DNA from: CAZNVB01 sp964651495
GTDB lineage: Bacteria > Acidobacteriota > Aminicenantia > Aminicenantales > UBA8522
Direction of reading: 5' to 3'
Assembly (NCBI GenBank): GCA_964651495.1
Contig: CAZYWP010000001.1
Location: 14,494 to 78,493 of the forward strand
Length of the DNA: 64,000 nucleotides
A program made the position numbers and the translations under genes. The notes under the pieces are model-generated. The model did not search any database, had not been told where the DNA came from, and was given only the letters and a program-made list of their open reading frames with translations. This document shows positions 49,935 through 57,635 of this stretch, piece after piece; the first letter of the stretch is position 1; each line of letters begins with the position of its first letter.

Positions 49935-50686
49935 TTGTTCAGCATCTCCTCGGCAAGATTCAAATATGCCTCAGCTCCTCTGGATTTTATATCATAAAGG
50001 ACGACCGGTTGGCCAAAACTCGGAGCTTCCGCCAGCCGCACGCTGCGGGGAATGACCGCCTCAAAAACCAGCGCCTTGAGGGAGCGCCTGATCTCTCCGG
50101 CCACCTGCTTGGACAGGTTTGTCCGCTCATCGAACATGGTAAGGACGATTCCCTCGATGGATAGAGAGGGGTTGAAGTAGGTCCTGACTTCATCGAAGGT
50201 GGCTAAGAGGTCGGGGATCCCTTCCATGCATAAAAATTCGCACTGGATGGGAATGAGCACTGAGTCGGCGGCGGTCAGCGCATTGATAGTCAGGAATCCA
50301 AGGGACGGAGGACAGTCGATCAAGACAAAATGAAAATTTCCCTTGATCTTGTCGAGGGCATGGCGGAGCTTGTTCTCGCGGCTGTCTTGAGAAAACAGCT
50401 CCACCTCCGCTCCCGCAAGCTCGGGTGAGGCGGGGCAGATATAATAATTATCCAAATCTGTCCCGACGATGAGGTCCATCATGTTTTGGCCGTTCATCAG
50501 GGCCTGATAGATGCCTTTTTGCGTCTCTTTGAGTTTTCCCAGGCTCGCAGTGGCCATTCCTTGCGGGTCGAGGTCGATGAGGAGAACGCGGTTTCTCTTG
50601 ATCGCCAGGGCGGAGGCCAGGTTTACGGCCGTGGTCGTCTTCCCCACCCCTCCTTTTTGATTGGCAACAGCGATCGTTCTTGCCAT
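49931..50686 (-). CDS. parA: Chromosome segregation ATPase ParA
   Basis: A 251-residue Walker-type ATPase (Soj/ParA) that positions ParB-parS complexes. The deviant Walker A is VANQKGGVGKTTTAVNLA, the second motif LIDLDPQGMAT, Walker B-like VLIDCPPSLGFL. It lacks the N-terminal helix-turn-helix of plasmid type Ia ParA, so it is the chromosomal form. It starts 10 bases after the parS site and overlaps parB by 4 bases. Confidence 0.95.
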   Translation of the reverse strand: MARTIAVANQKGGVGKTTTAVNLASALAIKRNRVLLIDLDPQGMATASLGKLKETQKGIYQALMNGQNMMDLIVGTDLDNYYICPASPELAGAEVELFSQDSRENKLRHALDKIKGNFHFVLIDCPPSLGFLTINALTAADSVLIPIQCEFLCMEGIPDLLATFDEVRTYFNPSLSIEGIVLTMFDERTNLSKQVAGEIRRSLKALVFEAVIPRSVRLAEAPSFGQPVVLYDIKSRGAEAYLNLAEEMLNK

Positions 50687-50696
50687 GATCCCTCAA

Positions 50697-50712
50697 TGTT
50701 TCACGTGGAACA
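50697..50712. promoter_or_regulatory. parS centromere site
   Basis: Minus strand TGTTCCACGTGAAACA, a full match to the bacterial consensus TGTTNCACGTGAAACA. It includes the mnmG stop codon (TGA within CACGTGA), so the last residues TCST of MnmG are encoded by the site, and it lies just before parA. Only this full match was seen in the window. Confidence 0.92.
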
Positions 50713-52566
50713 TGTTTTAGTCGCCGCCCTCTTCCTTCCGGCCCTGACAAATACGATCAGGTTGGTCAGAGCGGCCGGCGTTATCCCCGGCATTTTTCGG
50801 GCTTGTCCGATCGTTTTAGGCCGGGCTTTTTCCAATTTTTCCGAAATTTCCCTGGTCAGTCCGCAAACCCGGGCGTACTGAAAATCCTCGGGAATCCTGA
50901 ACCCGTCCAGGCGATTCATCCTCTCGATTTCCTTCTCCTGCCTGCGTAAATATCCTTCATACTTGACTTCAGCCTCGATGAACCTGACCTCTTCATCCGC
51001 CAGCGGCTCGGGAAACTTCTTATATCCTATCACATCCTGAAAGCGAACATGAGGTTTTTTTAGCCATTCTTTCAGAGTTATTCTATCTTTGTTATCGAGG
51101 ACCACTTTTTCCTTTCCGAGAAAGGCCAGCGCCTTCTTGGCTCTGCCCTGCTTAGCCAAATAGGATTGATAATCATCTTCTCCGATCAGCCCAAGATCGT
51201 ATCCGTATTGAGTCAACCTCTGATCGGCGTTATCAACCCGCAGGAGCAGCCGGTGCTCAGCGCGTGAGGTAAACAGACGATAAGGTTCTTCCACTCCCTT
51301 GCTGACGAGGTCATCGATGAGGACAGCGATATAAGCCTCGTCCCGGCGCAAGATAAATGGTTTTTTTCTTTGAATCTTGAGAGAGGCGTTAATCCCGGCC
51401 ATTATTCCCTGGGCCGCGGCTTCTTCGTAGCCGGAGGTCCCGTTGATCTGGCCGGCGAGGAAAAGGCTGGCGATTTTTTTGACCTCGAGCGTCTCATCCA
51501 GTTCGGTCGGTCTGACCGCATCGTACTCAATCCCGTAGGCCGGCCGCAGGATCTTAGCCTTGTTTAGCCCTGGAATGGTGCTCAAGACCTCCATCTGGAC
51601 CTCTAAGGGAAGACTGGATGATAAACCGTTGACATAAACCTCGGACGTTTCCAACCCCTCGGGCTCGAGGAAAAACTGATGCCGCTGATGATGGGGAAAT
51701 TTGACCACCTTGTCTTCGATCGAGGGACAATAGCGCGGCCCGACACCAGTGATGAGGCCGCTGTAAAGAGGCGATTTATCCAGATTTTTCCGGATGACCT
51801 CATGTGTCCTGGCATTGGTATAGCCGAGATAGCAGATGACTCTATTCTCCAGAGGCCGTCTTGTCCGGAAAGAGAAGGGGACGGGCACTTCATCTCCAGG
51901 CTGCGGGGTGAAGGCACTCCATTCGATCGTATGCCTGTCCAATCTCATAGGCGTCCCCGTTTTCAGCCGGAAAACCTTTAAGCCCAGACCCCTCAAGTCC
52001 TCACTCAAGTTTGTGGCGGCGGGCTCGTTGGCCCGGCCGGCCGGGTAAGAATGAAGGCCCATATGAATGAGCCCGTTTAAAAAAGTTCCGGGAGAAATGA
52101 TGACGGCCTTTCCCTGGATGCGGTTTCCTTCGAGAGTGCCCACTCCCTGCGCTTTTCCCCTGGAAACGAGGATTCTGCTGACGATCCCCTGAAAAACTGT
52201 CAGGTTCGGGGATTCTTCGAGCCATTTCTTCATGGTCAGCCGGTAGCGGGCTTTGTCGCATTGCGCGCGGGGAGCCTGGACGGCTCCGCCCCGGCTCCGG
52301 TTGAGGAGGCGGAAATGAATGCCCGTCTCGTCCGCCAGCAGGCCCATCACTCCGCCGAGAGCATCGACCTCCCGGACAAGATGGCCTTTGGCCAAACCTC
52401 CCACGGCCGGGTTGCAGGACATCTGAGCAATCGTCTCGAGATGGATAGTGACGAGGATCGTCTTCATCCCCATTTTGCTCGCGGCCAGGGCGGCCTCGCA
52501 GCCGGCGTGGCCGGCTCCGACAACGATGACGTCAAAATCCATTGCAGGAGGCGTTCCTTCCATCAT
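50701..52566 (-). CDS. mnmG: tRNA uridine 5-carboxymethylaminomethyl modification enzyme MnmG
   Basis: A 621-residue FAD protein that, with MnmE, modifies wobble uridine 34. The FAD site is DVIVVGAGHAGCEAALAASK, with SPGTFLNGLIHMG and GRANEPA. The C-terminal helical MnmE/tRNA-binding domain is present. ATG 52566 is chosen because it overlaps the mnmE stop (ATGA); ATG 52542 nearer the conserved FDVIVVG is possible. Its last codons lie in the parS site. Next on the strand is parA. Confidence 0.95.
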   Translation of the reverse strand: MMEGTPPAMDFDVIVVGAGHAGCEAALAASKMGMKTILVTIHLETIAQMSCNPAVGGLAKGHLVREVDALGGVMGLLADETGIHFRLLNRSRGGAVQAPRAQCDKARYRLTMKKWLEESPNLTVFQGIVSRILVSRGKAQGVGTLEGNRIQGKAVIISPGTFLNGLIHMGLHSYPAGRANEPAATNLSEDLRGLGLKVFRLKTGTPMRLDRHTIEWSAFTPQPGDEVPVPFSFRTRRPLENRVICYLGYTNARTHEVIRKNLDKSPLYSGLITGVGPRYCPSIEDKVVKFPHHQRHQFFLEPEGLETSEVYVNGLSSSLPLEVQMEVLSTIPGLNKAKILRPAYGIEYDAVRPTELDETLEVKKIASLFLAGQINGTSGYEEAAAQGIMAGINASLKIQRKKPFILRRDEAYIAVLIDDLVSKGVEEPYRLFTSRAEHRLLLRVDNADQRLTQYGYDLGLIGEDDYQSYLAKQGRAKKALAFLGKEKVVLDNKDRITLKEWLKKPHVRFQDVIGYKKFPEPLADEEVRFIEAEVKYEGYLRRQEKEIERMNRLDGFRIPEDFQYARVCGLTREISEKLEKARPKTIGQARKMPGITPAALTNLIVFVRAGRKRAATKTCST

Positions 52567-53942
52567 TTCCCTACGCAAAACCGGTTAAAAATCTCCTCGA
52601 TGACATCATCAGACCGGATTTCTCCCGTCAACTGGCCGAGATAGGAAAGGGAGCGGCGGATTTCTTCGGCCCAGACTTCCTCCGAGTGCCCCTGTCGGAG
52701 AAGTTGAAGCGATTCGTTCAGGGCCGTTAGAACCTGCTCCAGGAGGAGTTTCTGCCGGAGGTGCAGGATGATCTCTTCGCCCGCGCTCTCAGCCGGGATA
52801 AAAGCGGCCTGAATCGTTTCTTTCAACCGGTCCAGGTTTGTCTTTCGGAGGGCCGAGATCTCGAGGCAGCGGCTCCCTTGAAAAGCCGCCCTGCACTTCT
52901 CCTTGTCGATCCTGTTGGGGAGGTCGCATTTATTGAAGAGCAGCATCGATGCCTTGTTTCCGTATTTTCTTATCAACCTCAAGTCTGCCGGGCTTTCCGG
53001 CCGGGAGGCGTCGACAACGAGAAGAACGCCGTCCGCCTGAGAGGCCAGCCGCCGGCTCCTCTGAATCGCTTCCTCTTCTACCGGATGGGCGGGACGATCA
53101 AGCCCGGCCATGTCGACAAGATGAAAGATTGAATCCCTGATCTTTATCCTCTCCCGGAGGTAATCCCGGGTGGTCCCGGGGTAGGGGCTCACGATCGCCC
53201 GATCCTCATCGAGGAGCGCGTTGAACAAGGTCGATTTGCCGACGTTAGCCCGGCCGACTATGGCCAGGTTCAACCCCTCTGCGAGAGTCCGGCCCGTGTC
53301 GTAGCTGCCAATGAGCTTCCGGACCGCCGCGGCGGCGGACTCCAGAGTCCTGGCAATTTTGCCGGCCGAGATCGGCAGCCCTTCCTCGGGAAACTCCAGT
53401 CCGGCCTCCACCAGGGAAAGGACCCGGACAACCCGGCTGCGAACCGAGGCCAGCCTTAGGGAGAGCCTTCCCCGCACCTGGCCGAAGGAGATTTGCGCTT
53501 GCTTGAGCGAGGCGGCCGTGACCAGGTCGTTGACCGCTTCCGCCTGGAGGATATCGATTCGGCCGTTGACATAGGCCCGCAGGGTAAACTCCCCCCGATC
53601 AGCCTGACGGGCGCCTCCCCTGATCGCCAGTCGGACGACTTCCTCCAGGATCACAGGACTCCCATGGCAGCTAATCTCGATCACGTCTTCCCGAGTATAG
53701 GAGCGGGGAGCCGGTAAATAAACCAGATAAGCCTCGTCTATGGCCTCTTTCCCCGCAGCCCGGCAAATATCGCCCAGGATCAGGCTGCGGGCCGGCAAAT
53801 CGTTCCATCGTGTCCCCCTGGGCTTGAAAATCGCCCTGGCGATCGCCAAAGCCCGGGACCCGCTCATCCGAACAATGCCCAGGCCGGCATAGCCAATGGG
53901 GGTAGATATGGCGATGATTGTATCGTCGAGAAGCTCTCTCAT
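52563..53942 (-). CDS. mnmE: tRNA modification GTPase MnmE
   Basis: A 459-residue GTPase partner of MnmG. An N-terminal THF-binding domain starts DDTIIAISTPIGYAGLGIVR. The G domain (from ~220) has GRANVGKSTLFNALL (G1), TTRDYLRE, DMAGLDR (G3) and NKCDLPN (G4). The C-terminal Cys motif is FCVGK, the last residues. Full length. It starts 98 bases downstream of jag on the same strand and overlaps mnmG by 4. Confidence 0.95.
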   Translation of the reverse strand: MRELLDDTIIAISTPIGYAGLGIVRMSGSRALAIARAIFKPRGTRWNDLPARSLILGDICRAAGKEAIDEAYLVYLPAPRSYTREDVIEISCHGSPVILEEVVRLAIRGGARQADRGEFTLRAYVNGRIDILQAEAVNDLVTAASLKQAQISFGQVRGRLSLRLASVRSRVVRVLSLVEAGLEFPEEGLPISAGKIARTLESAAAAVRKLIGSYDTGRTLAEGLNLAIVGRANVGKSTLFNALLDEDRAIVSPYPGTTRDYLRERIKIRDSIFHLVDMAGLDRPAHPVEEEAIQRSRRLASQADGVLLVVDASRPESPADLRLIRKYGNKASMLLFNKCDLPNRIDKEKCRAAFQGSRCLEISALRKTNLDRLKETIQAAFIPAESAGEEIILHLRQKLLLEQVLTALNESLQLLRQGHSEEVWAEEIRRSLSYLGQLTGEIRSDDVIEEIFNRFCVGK

Positions 53943-54040
53943 CTCAGTCGCTTATGCTTCGCCCGTACTTCAACGACTCATTTTAAGAGATCAGGCGAGA
54001 ATAGTAAATACAACGAACACGGGCGATCTGGGGGGGGAAG

Positions 54041-54670
54041 CTAAACGGAGGGCTTGCCGACCGGATAGATTTTGATTCGCTTTAGGAAACCCTCGCCCTG
54101 GCTTTCGCTGGTGATGCCGGGGACCTGGTTGACCGCGATGTGGACGATCCGCCGCTCGTAGGGATTCATTAAGTCAAGGACCTCGTCCTTTCCCGTCTCG
54201 CTGACCTGCTGGGCGACCTGTTGGGCGAATTCGCGCAGTTGTTTTTCTTGTCTCCGCCGGTAAAAATCGCAGTCCACCTGGACTTTATGGGGAGAAATCT
54301 TATTCAGGATGTGCTGGAAGGCCAGGAGCAGGGCGCCGTCCTTGCGGAGCAGCATGGCCTTGTCCTCGCCGTCGAAAATCAGATAAATCGTCTCGTTCTT
54401 CTTTTTCAGCTGATAACCCAGCTCGAGAGGAAAGTGGGGGAGGAGCCGGTCCAGGAATCCGGTGACCGGGTTGGTGTCGAGCTCCTTTTTCGGCCAGGCC
54501 CGGATGACGATCTCCTTGCCCTTGATCCCGAAGAGTTTCGTCTTTTCGGTGACGATCTCATAGTTGAATTTATCCCTGGGCATCTTCAAGACATGCTCGG
54601 CATGGCCAAGGGCTTCCTCTAAATTCTTGCCCTTGAACTCCTGCAGGGCTTCGTTATTTTCGTTTTCCAT
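54041..54670 (-). CDS. jag: Jag/KhpB-like R3H RNA-binding protein
   Basis: A 209-residue RNA-binding protein. A Jag N-terminal domain is seen in EEALGHAEHVLKM..., a KH-like central part (~70-130), and a C-terminal R3H domain NPYERRIVHIAVNQVPGITS(E)SQGEGFLKRI (given in parts). Jag/KhpB is linked to small RNA handling and cell wall/division control in Firmicutes. It lies directly after yidC with a 17-base overlap, the classic arrangement. Normal length and motifs. Confidence 0.9.
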   Translation of the reverse strand: MENENNEALQEFKGKNLEEALGHAEHVLKMPRDKFNYEIVTEKTKLFGIKGKEIVIRAWPKKELDTNPVTGFLDRLLPHFPLELGYQLKKKNETIYLIFDGEDKAMLLRKDGALLLAFQHILNKISPHKVQVDCDFYRRRQEKQLREFAQQVAQQVSETGKDEVLDLMNPYERRIVHIAVNQVPGITSESQGEGFLKRIKIYPVGKPSV

Positions 54671-56294
54671 GGGACTCTCTCTTTTTTTTGTTCATCATGC
54701 GGTTCATGACGTACTGCTGGCCGATCTGGAGGACGTTGTTGGTCAGCCAGTAGAGGACCAGACCGCTCTGGAAATTCATGAAAAAAAAGGTCATGAGGAC
54801 GGGCATGATGAGCATCATCTTGGCCTGGGCGGGGTCGGCCGTCGTCGGAGTCATCTTCTGGCTGATGAATTGAGTCGCCCCCATCAGAATGGGAGTGACA
54901 TAATAGGGGTCTTTGACCGAGAGGTCCTTGATCCAGAGGAGAAACGGGCTGTGCCGAAATTCGATGGCCACGACCAGCAGCCTGAAAAATCCCCAGAAAA
55001 CAGGGATCTGGATCAGCATCGGCAGGCAGCCTCCGGCCGGGTTGATGCCGTGCTCCTTGTAGAGCTTCATCATCTCCTCGTTCATCTGGCGCCTCTGGCC
55101 GATGTCCTGCTTGGCTTTCTTGTACTTGGCGCGCAAAGCCTTAATTTTGGGCTGGAGCTCCTGCATCCTGGACATTGATTTGGTGCTGCTATAGGTCAGC
55201 GGGAAAAAGATGACCTTGATGAGCAGGGTCAGGATGATGATAGAGAAGCCCCAGTTGGGGATGGACCGGTGGATGAATTTGATGGAAAAGTACAGGACCT
55301 CGGCGATCCCGCCGAAGAACCCGAAATTGATCACCTTTTGCGTGCTGTGCCCGAAACCGCGCAGCCGCTCAAACTCCTTGGGGCCAAGGTACGCTTTTTC
55401 CGGGGAGCTCACGGATAAAAAGAAGAAGGCGGTGGTATCCTTCGCTTCCCTCTGGAAAAGGGCGGTCCCTTTTTGGGACGGGGTCAGGAACAGGGCCGTC
55501 ATGTAATTGTCCTCATAGGCGGCCCAATCGACAAAATTGAAAGCGCTCGCCTCCGGCCTGTACTTCCTTTCGTTGACCCGATAAACGCGGTTCGCCGTCA
55601 GCACGGCCACCCCGGTCGCGCCGCCGAACTGCTGTCCTTTCGCCACCACCGCCGGCACGCCGATACCGGGCCCCCAGATGACCCGCGGCTCGATCTTGCG
55701 ACCCCCCTGATAGAGGTCAACCCTGGTAGCGAAATCGTAGCTCCCGCCGGTGAAGACAAGCGTTTTTTCTACTTTTATAGTATTCCCATCGGAATAATCG
55801 AATTTGAGCTCTCCGCTCTCGCCTTCACGGAGCTCCAAGCGCAGCGGAGAGACCCTGAACAGCGCGGCGTTCAGAGCCCGGTCCAGCTCGGCGTCATCGG
55901 TCTGAAGGAAGAACGGGTATTTGCCGGACTCGGCCGCGAGCGGGGAGACGAGCTCCAGATCCTCTTCCCCTTCACCTCGATGGGCCTTCAGCTTCCAACT
56001 CCGCAGTGAGCCTCCGCGATTGCTCCAGATTGCCCGATACATGGGGGTATCGACGATGACCTGCGCCTCCGCCTGGGCTTGGACTCCCTCCAGAGGCGGG
56101 GCGGCTACCGGGAGCGGCATTTCCTCGGTCTCCTTGGCTGCGGCCGCGGTTTTCGCCGGCCTCTCCGCCTGGACGGAAGCGGACGGCTGAACCGCCGGCT
56201 CGACCTGGGGCCTTTTCTTTATGAAAACCATTTGATAGAGCACCATCACAACGATGGAAAGGACAATGGCCAGGACAAATCTGCGCGTTTCCAT
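54654..56294 (-). CDS. yidC: Membrane protein insertase YidC
   Basis: A 546-residue insertase of the Gram-negative long type. An N-terminal anchor helix (FVLAIVLSIVVMVLYQMVFI) is followed by a periplasmic beta-supersandwich domain (~70-330), then the conserved core with five helices: SIIILTLLIKVIFFPLTYSS, INPAGGCLPMLIQIPVF and the C-terminal FFFMNFQSGLVLYWLTNN. A basic tail ends KKKRESHGKRK. It helps insert inner-membrane proteins with or without Sec. It lies between yidD and jag. Confidence 0.96.
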   Translation of the reverse strand: METRRFVLAIVLSIVVMVLYQMVFIKKRPQVEPAVQPSASVQAERPAKTAAAAKETEEMPLPVAAPPLEGVQAQAEAQVIVDTPMYRAIWSNRGGSLRSWKLKAHRGEGEEDLELVSPLAAESGKYPFFLQTDDAELDRALNAALFRVSPLRLELREGESGELKFDYSDGNTIKVEKTLVFTGGSYDFATRVDLYQGGRKIEPRVIWGPGIGVPAVVAKGQQFGGATGVAVLTANRVYRVNERKYRPEASAFNFVDWAAYEDNYMTALFLTPSQKGTALFQREAKDTTAFFFLSVSSPEKAYLGPKEFERLRGFGHSTQKVINFGFFGGIAEVLYFSIKFIHRSIPNWGFSIIILTLLIKVIFFPLTYSSTKSMSRMQELQPKIKALRAKYKKAKQDIGQRRQMNEEMMKLYKEHGINPAGGCLPMLIQIPVFWGFFRLLVVAIEFRHSPFLLWIKDLSVKDPYYVTPILMGATQFISQKMTPTTADPAQAKMMLIMPVLMTFFFMNFQSGLVLYWLTNNVLQIGQQYVMNRMMNKKKRESHGKRK

Positions 56295-56305
56295 ATATTT
56301 ACCCC

Positions 56306-56518
56306 TTAGGGAACATTATCGACACCGCCCGGATGGAACGGATGGCACTTGAGCAGCCGCCTCGCCCCGAGACCCAGCCCTTTGCTGATCCCGTGCTTAT
56401 CGATGGCCTGGCGAGTGTAGGAGCTGCAGCTGGGATAGAAGCGGCACTGCCCCCCGAGAATAGGGGAGAGGGTCAGCTGATAAACCCGGATCGCCAGCAG
56501 AGCCGCCTTTTTCATCAT
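56306..56518 (-). CDS. yidD: Membrane protein insertion efficiency factor YidD
   Basis: A 70-residue protein with the family signature CRFYPSCSSYTRQAI and a C-terminal GARRLLKCHPFHPGG. It associates with the inner membrane and assists YidC-type insertion. The ATG overlaps the rnpA stop and is 11 bases before yidC. Complete. Confidence 0.92.
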   Translation of the reverse strand: MMKKAALLAIRVYQLTLSPILGGQCRFYPSCSSYTRQAIDKHGISKGLGLGARRLLKCHPFHPGGVDNVP

Positions 56519-56868
56519 CCCTGTTTTTTTCCGAAGATCGCCCGGATGGCACGATGGTAATGATCAACGAGCTCCGCCCAGGCGGCCGTCTTCATCTCGG
56601 CCGTGGCCACCATGAGGAGGTCGATCGGATAGGCGAACAAATCCTTGTTCCTGCGGTACAATTCCCTCATCCACCGCTTGGCCTTGTTCCGGGTGACGGC
56701 ATTCCCGACTTTGCGGCTGGCAACGACGCCGACCCGGGAATAGGCTAATGTATTGGACAGGTAAATAAGGTTAAAATACTTGGCCCTGTATCGGTTGCCT
56801 TTTCTATAAAGGATTATAAAGTCTTTCTTCTTCCGGATCCTCTCGCCAGGAGAAAGGCTCTCGTTCAT
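56515..56868 (-). CDS. rnpA: Ribonuclease P protein component
   Basis: A 117-residue basic protein that binds RNase P RNA for tRNA 5' maturation. Visible are the leader RKKKDFIILYRKGNRYRAKYFNLIYL and the RNR-like motif NAVTRNKAKRWMRELYR. It overlaps rpmH by 4 bases at the start and yidD by 4 at the end. The RNA subunit gene is not seen in this window. Confidence 0.95.
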   Translation of the reverse strand: MNESLSPGERIRKKKDFIILYRKGNRYRAKYFNLIYLSNTLAYSRVGVVASRKVGNAVTRNKAKRWMRELYRRNKDLFAYPIDLLMVATAEMKTAAWAELVDHYHRAIRAIFGKKQG

Positions 56869-57002
56869 GCAACGGCAATTCTCTTCCTGCCTTTCTTGCG
56901 TCTGTTCTTGATGACCTTCTGGCCTCCCTTTGTCTTCATCCGGACGCGGAAGCCGTGGGTCTTTTTCCGTCTCCTGACGTTTGGCTGGAATGTCCTTTTC
57001 AT
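56865..57002 (-). CDS. rpmH: Ribosomal protein L34
   Basis: A 45-residue ribosomal protein, MKRTFQPNVRRRKKTHGFRV, ending in a Lys/Arg-rich tail. ATG 57002 is the true start (longer GTG-like reading to 57056 runs through the promoter). First gene of an 18-gene minus-strand run. Complete. Confidence 0.96.
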   Translation of the reverse strand: MKRTFQPNVRRRKKTHGFRVRMKTKGGQKVIKNRRKKGRKRIAVA

Positions 57003-57027
57003 GTCGGCAACTCGCTTGTGAAGCCTT

Positions 57028-57056
57028 ATGTTAACGGAGCACGATTCATCTGTCAA
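57028..57056 (-). promoter_or_regulatory. Promoter of rpmH
   Basis: TTGACA (57056-57051), 17-base spacer, TAACAT (57033-57028) on the minus strand, giving a leader of ~20 bases. It is back-to-back with the carD promoter, with 14 bases between the two -35 boxes. Confidence 0.7.
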
Positions 57057-57070
57057 GCAAAAGCTGCGTA

Positions 57071-57099
57071 TTGACTCAGGCGGGGATTTCGGCTATAAT
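57071..57099 (+). promoter_or_regulatory. Strong promoter of carD, probably leaderless
   Basis: TTGACT (57071-57076), 17-base spacer, TATAAT (57094-57099), near consensus. The expected start (about 57106) falls on the ATG at 57107, and there is no Shine-Dalgarno, so the message probably begins with the start codon. Confidence 0.7.
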
Positions 57100-57106
57100 T
57101 TTGCCA

Positions 57107-57625
57107 ATGAACTCCTTCAAGGTTGGGGATAGAATTATCTATCCCAATCAAGGGCTCGCTATCATCGAGGACATCCAGGAAGAGCTGCTCTACGGAGAAA
57201 AGCTTCAGATTTACCACGTCAGGATCATCGCCAATAACACTCTCGTTCTGGTTCCCTTCTCCAACACCGAAGAAATCGGAATCCGCAAGCCCCTGGCCGA
57301 GAACTCCGTCGAGGAGATTTTCCGCTACTTGAAAATTCAGCAGGTGGATGTCACGAACGACTGGAAGGGAAGATACAAGGAGCACGTCAACCTGATGCGC
57401 TCGGGGACGATTCACGACATGGCCTGTGTCCTTAAGAGCCTGTACTATCTCAGCCTGACCAAGACCCTCTCGTTCCGGGAGAAAAAAATGCTGGAGAAGG
57501 CCAAAGAGCTCCTGACAGCCGAGATCTCCGAGGTCTCCGACCTGCCTCTCTCCAAGATCGAACGGAGGATCACCGATACCCTGATCGTCTGTTTCAAGGG
57601 CATGAAGCCCAACGTCGAATATTGA
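57107..57625 (+). CDS. carD: CarD-family transcription regulator
   Basis: A 172-residue regulator that binds RNA polymerase beta and stabilises open promoters. The CarD/TRCF Tudor-like domain is MNSFKVGDRIIYPNQGLAIIEDI...YHVRIIANNTLVLVPFSN, followed by the helical DNA-binding part (YKEHVNLMRSGTIHDMACVLKSLYYL, ...SFREKKMLEKAKELLTAEI). ATG 57107 is the start; the in-frame TTG 57071 lies in the -35 box. CarD often controls rRNA and stress genes. It lies divergently beside rpmH. Confidence 0.93.
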   Translation: MNSFKVGDRIIYPNQGLAIIEDIQEELLYGEKLQIYHVRIIANNTLVLVPFSNTEEIGIRKPLAENSVEEIFRYLKIQQVDVTNDWKGRYKEHVNLMRSGTIHDMACVLKSLYYLSLTKTLSFREKKMLEKAKELLTAEISEVSDLPLSKIERRITDTLIVCFKGMKPNVEY

Positions 57626-57635
57626 TTTTTCCGCC

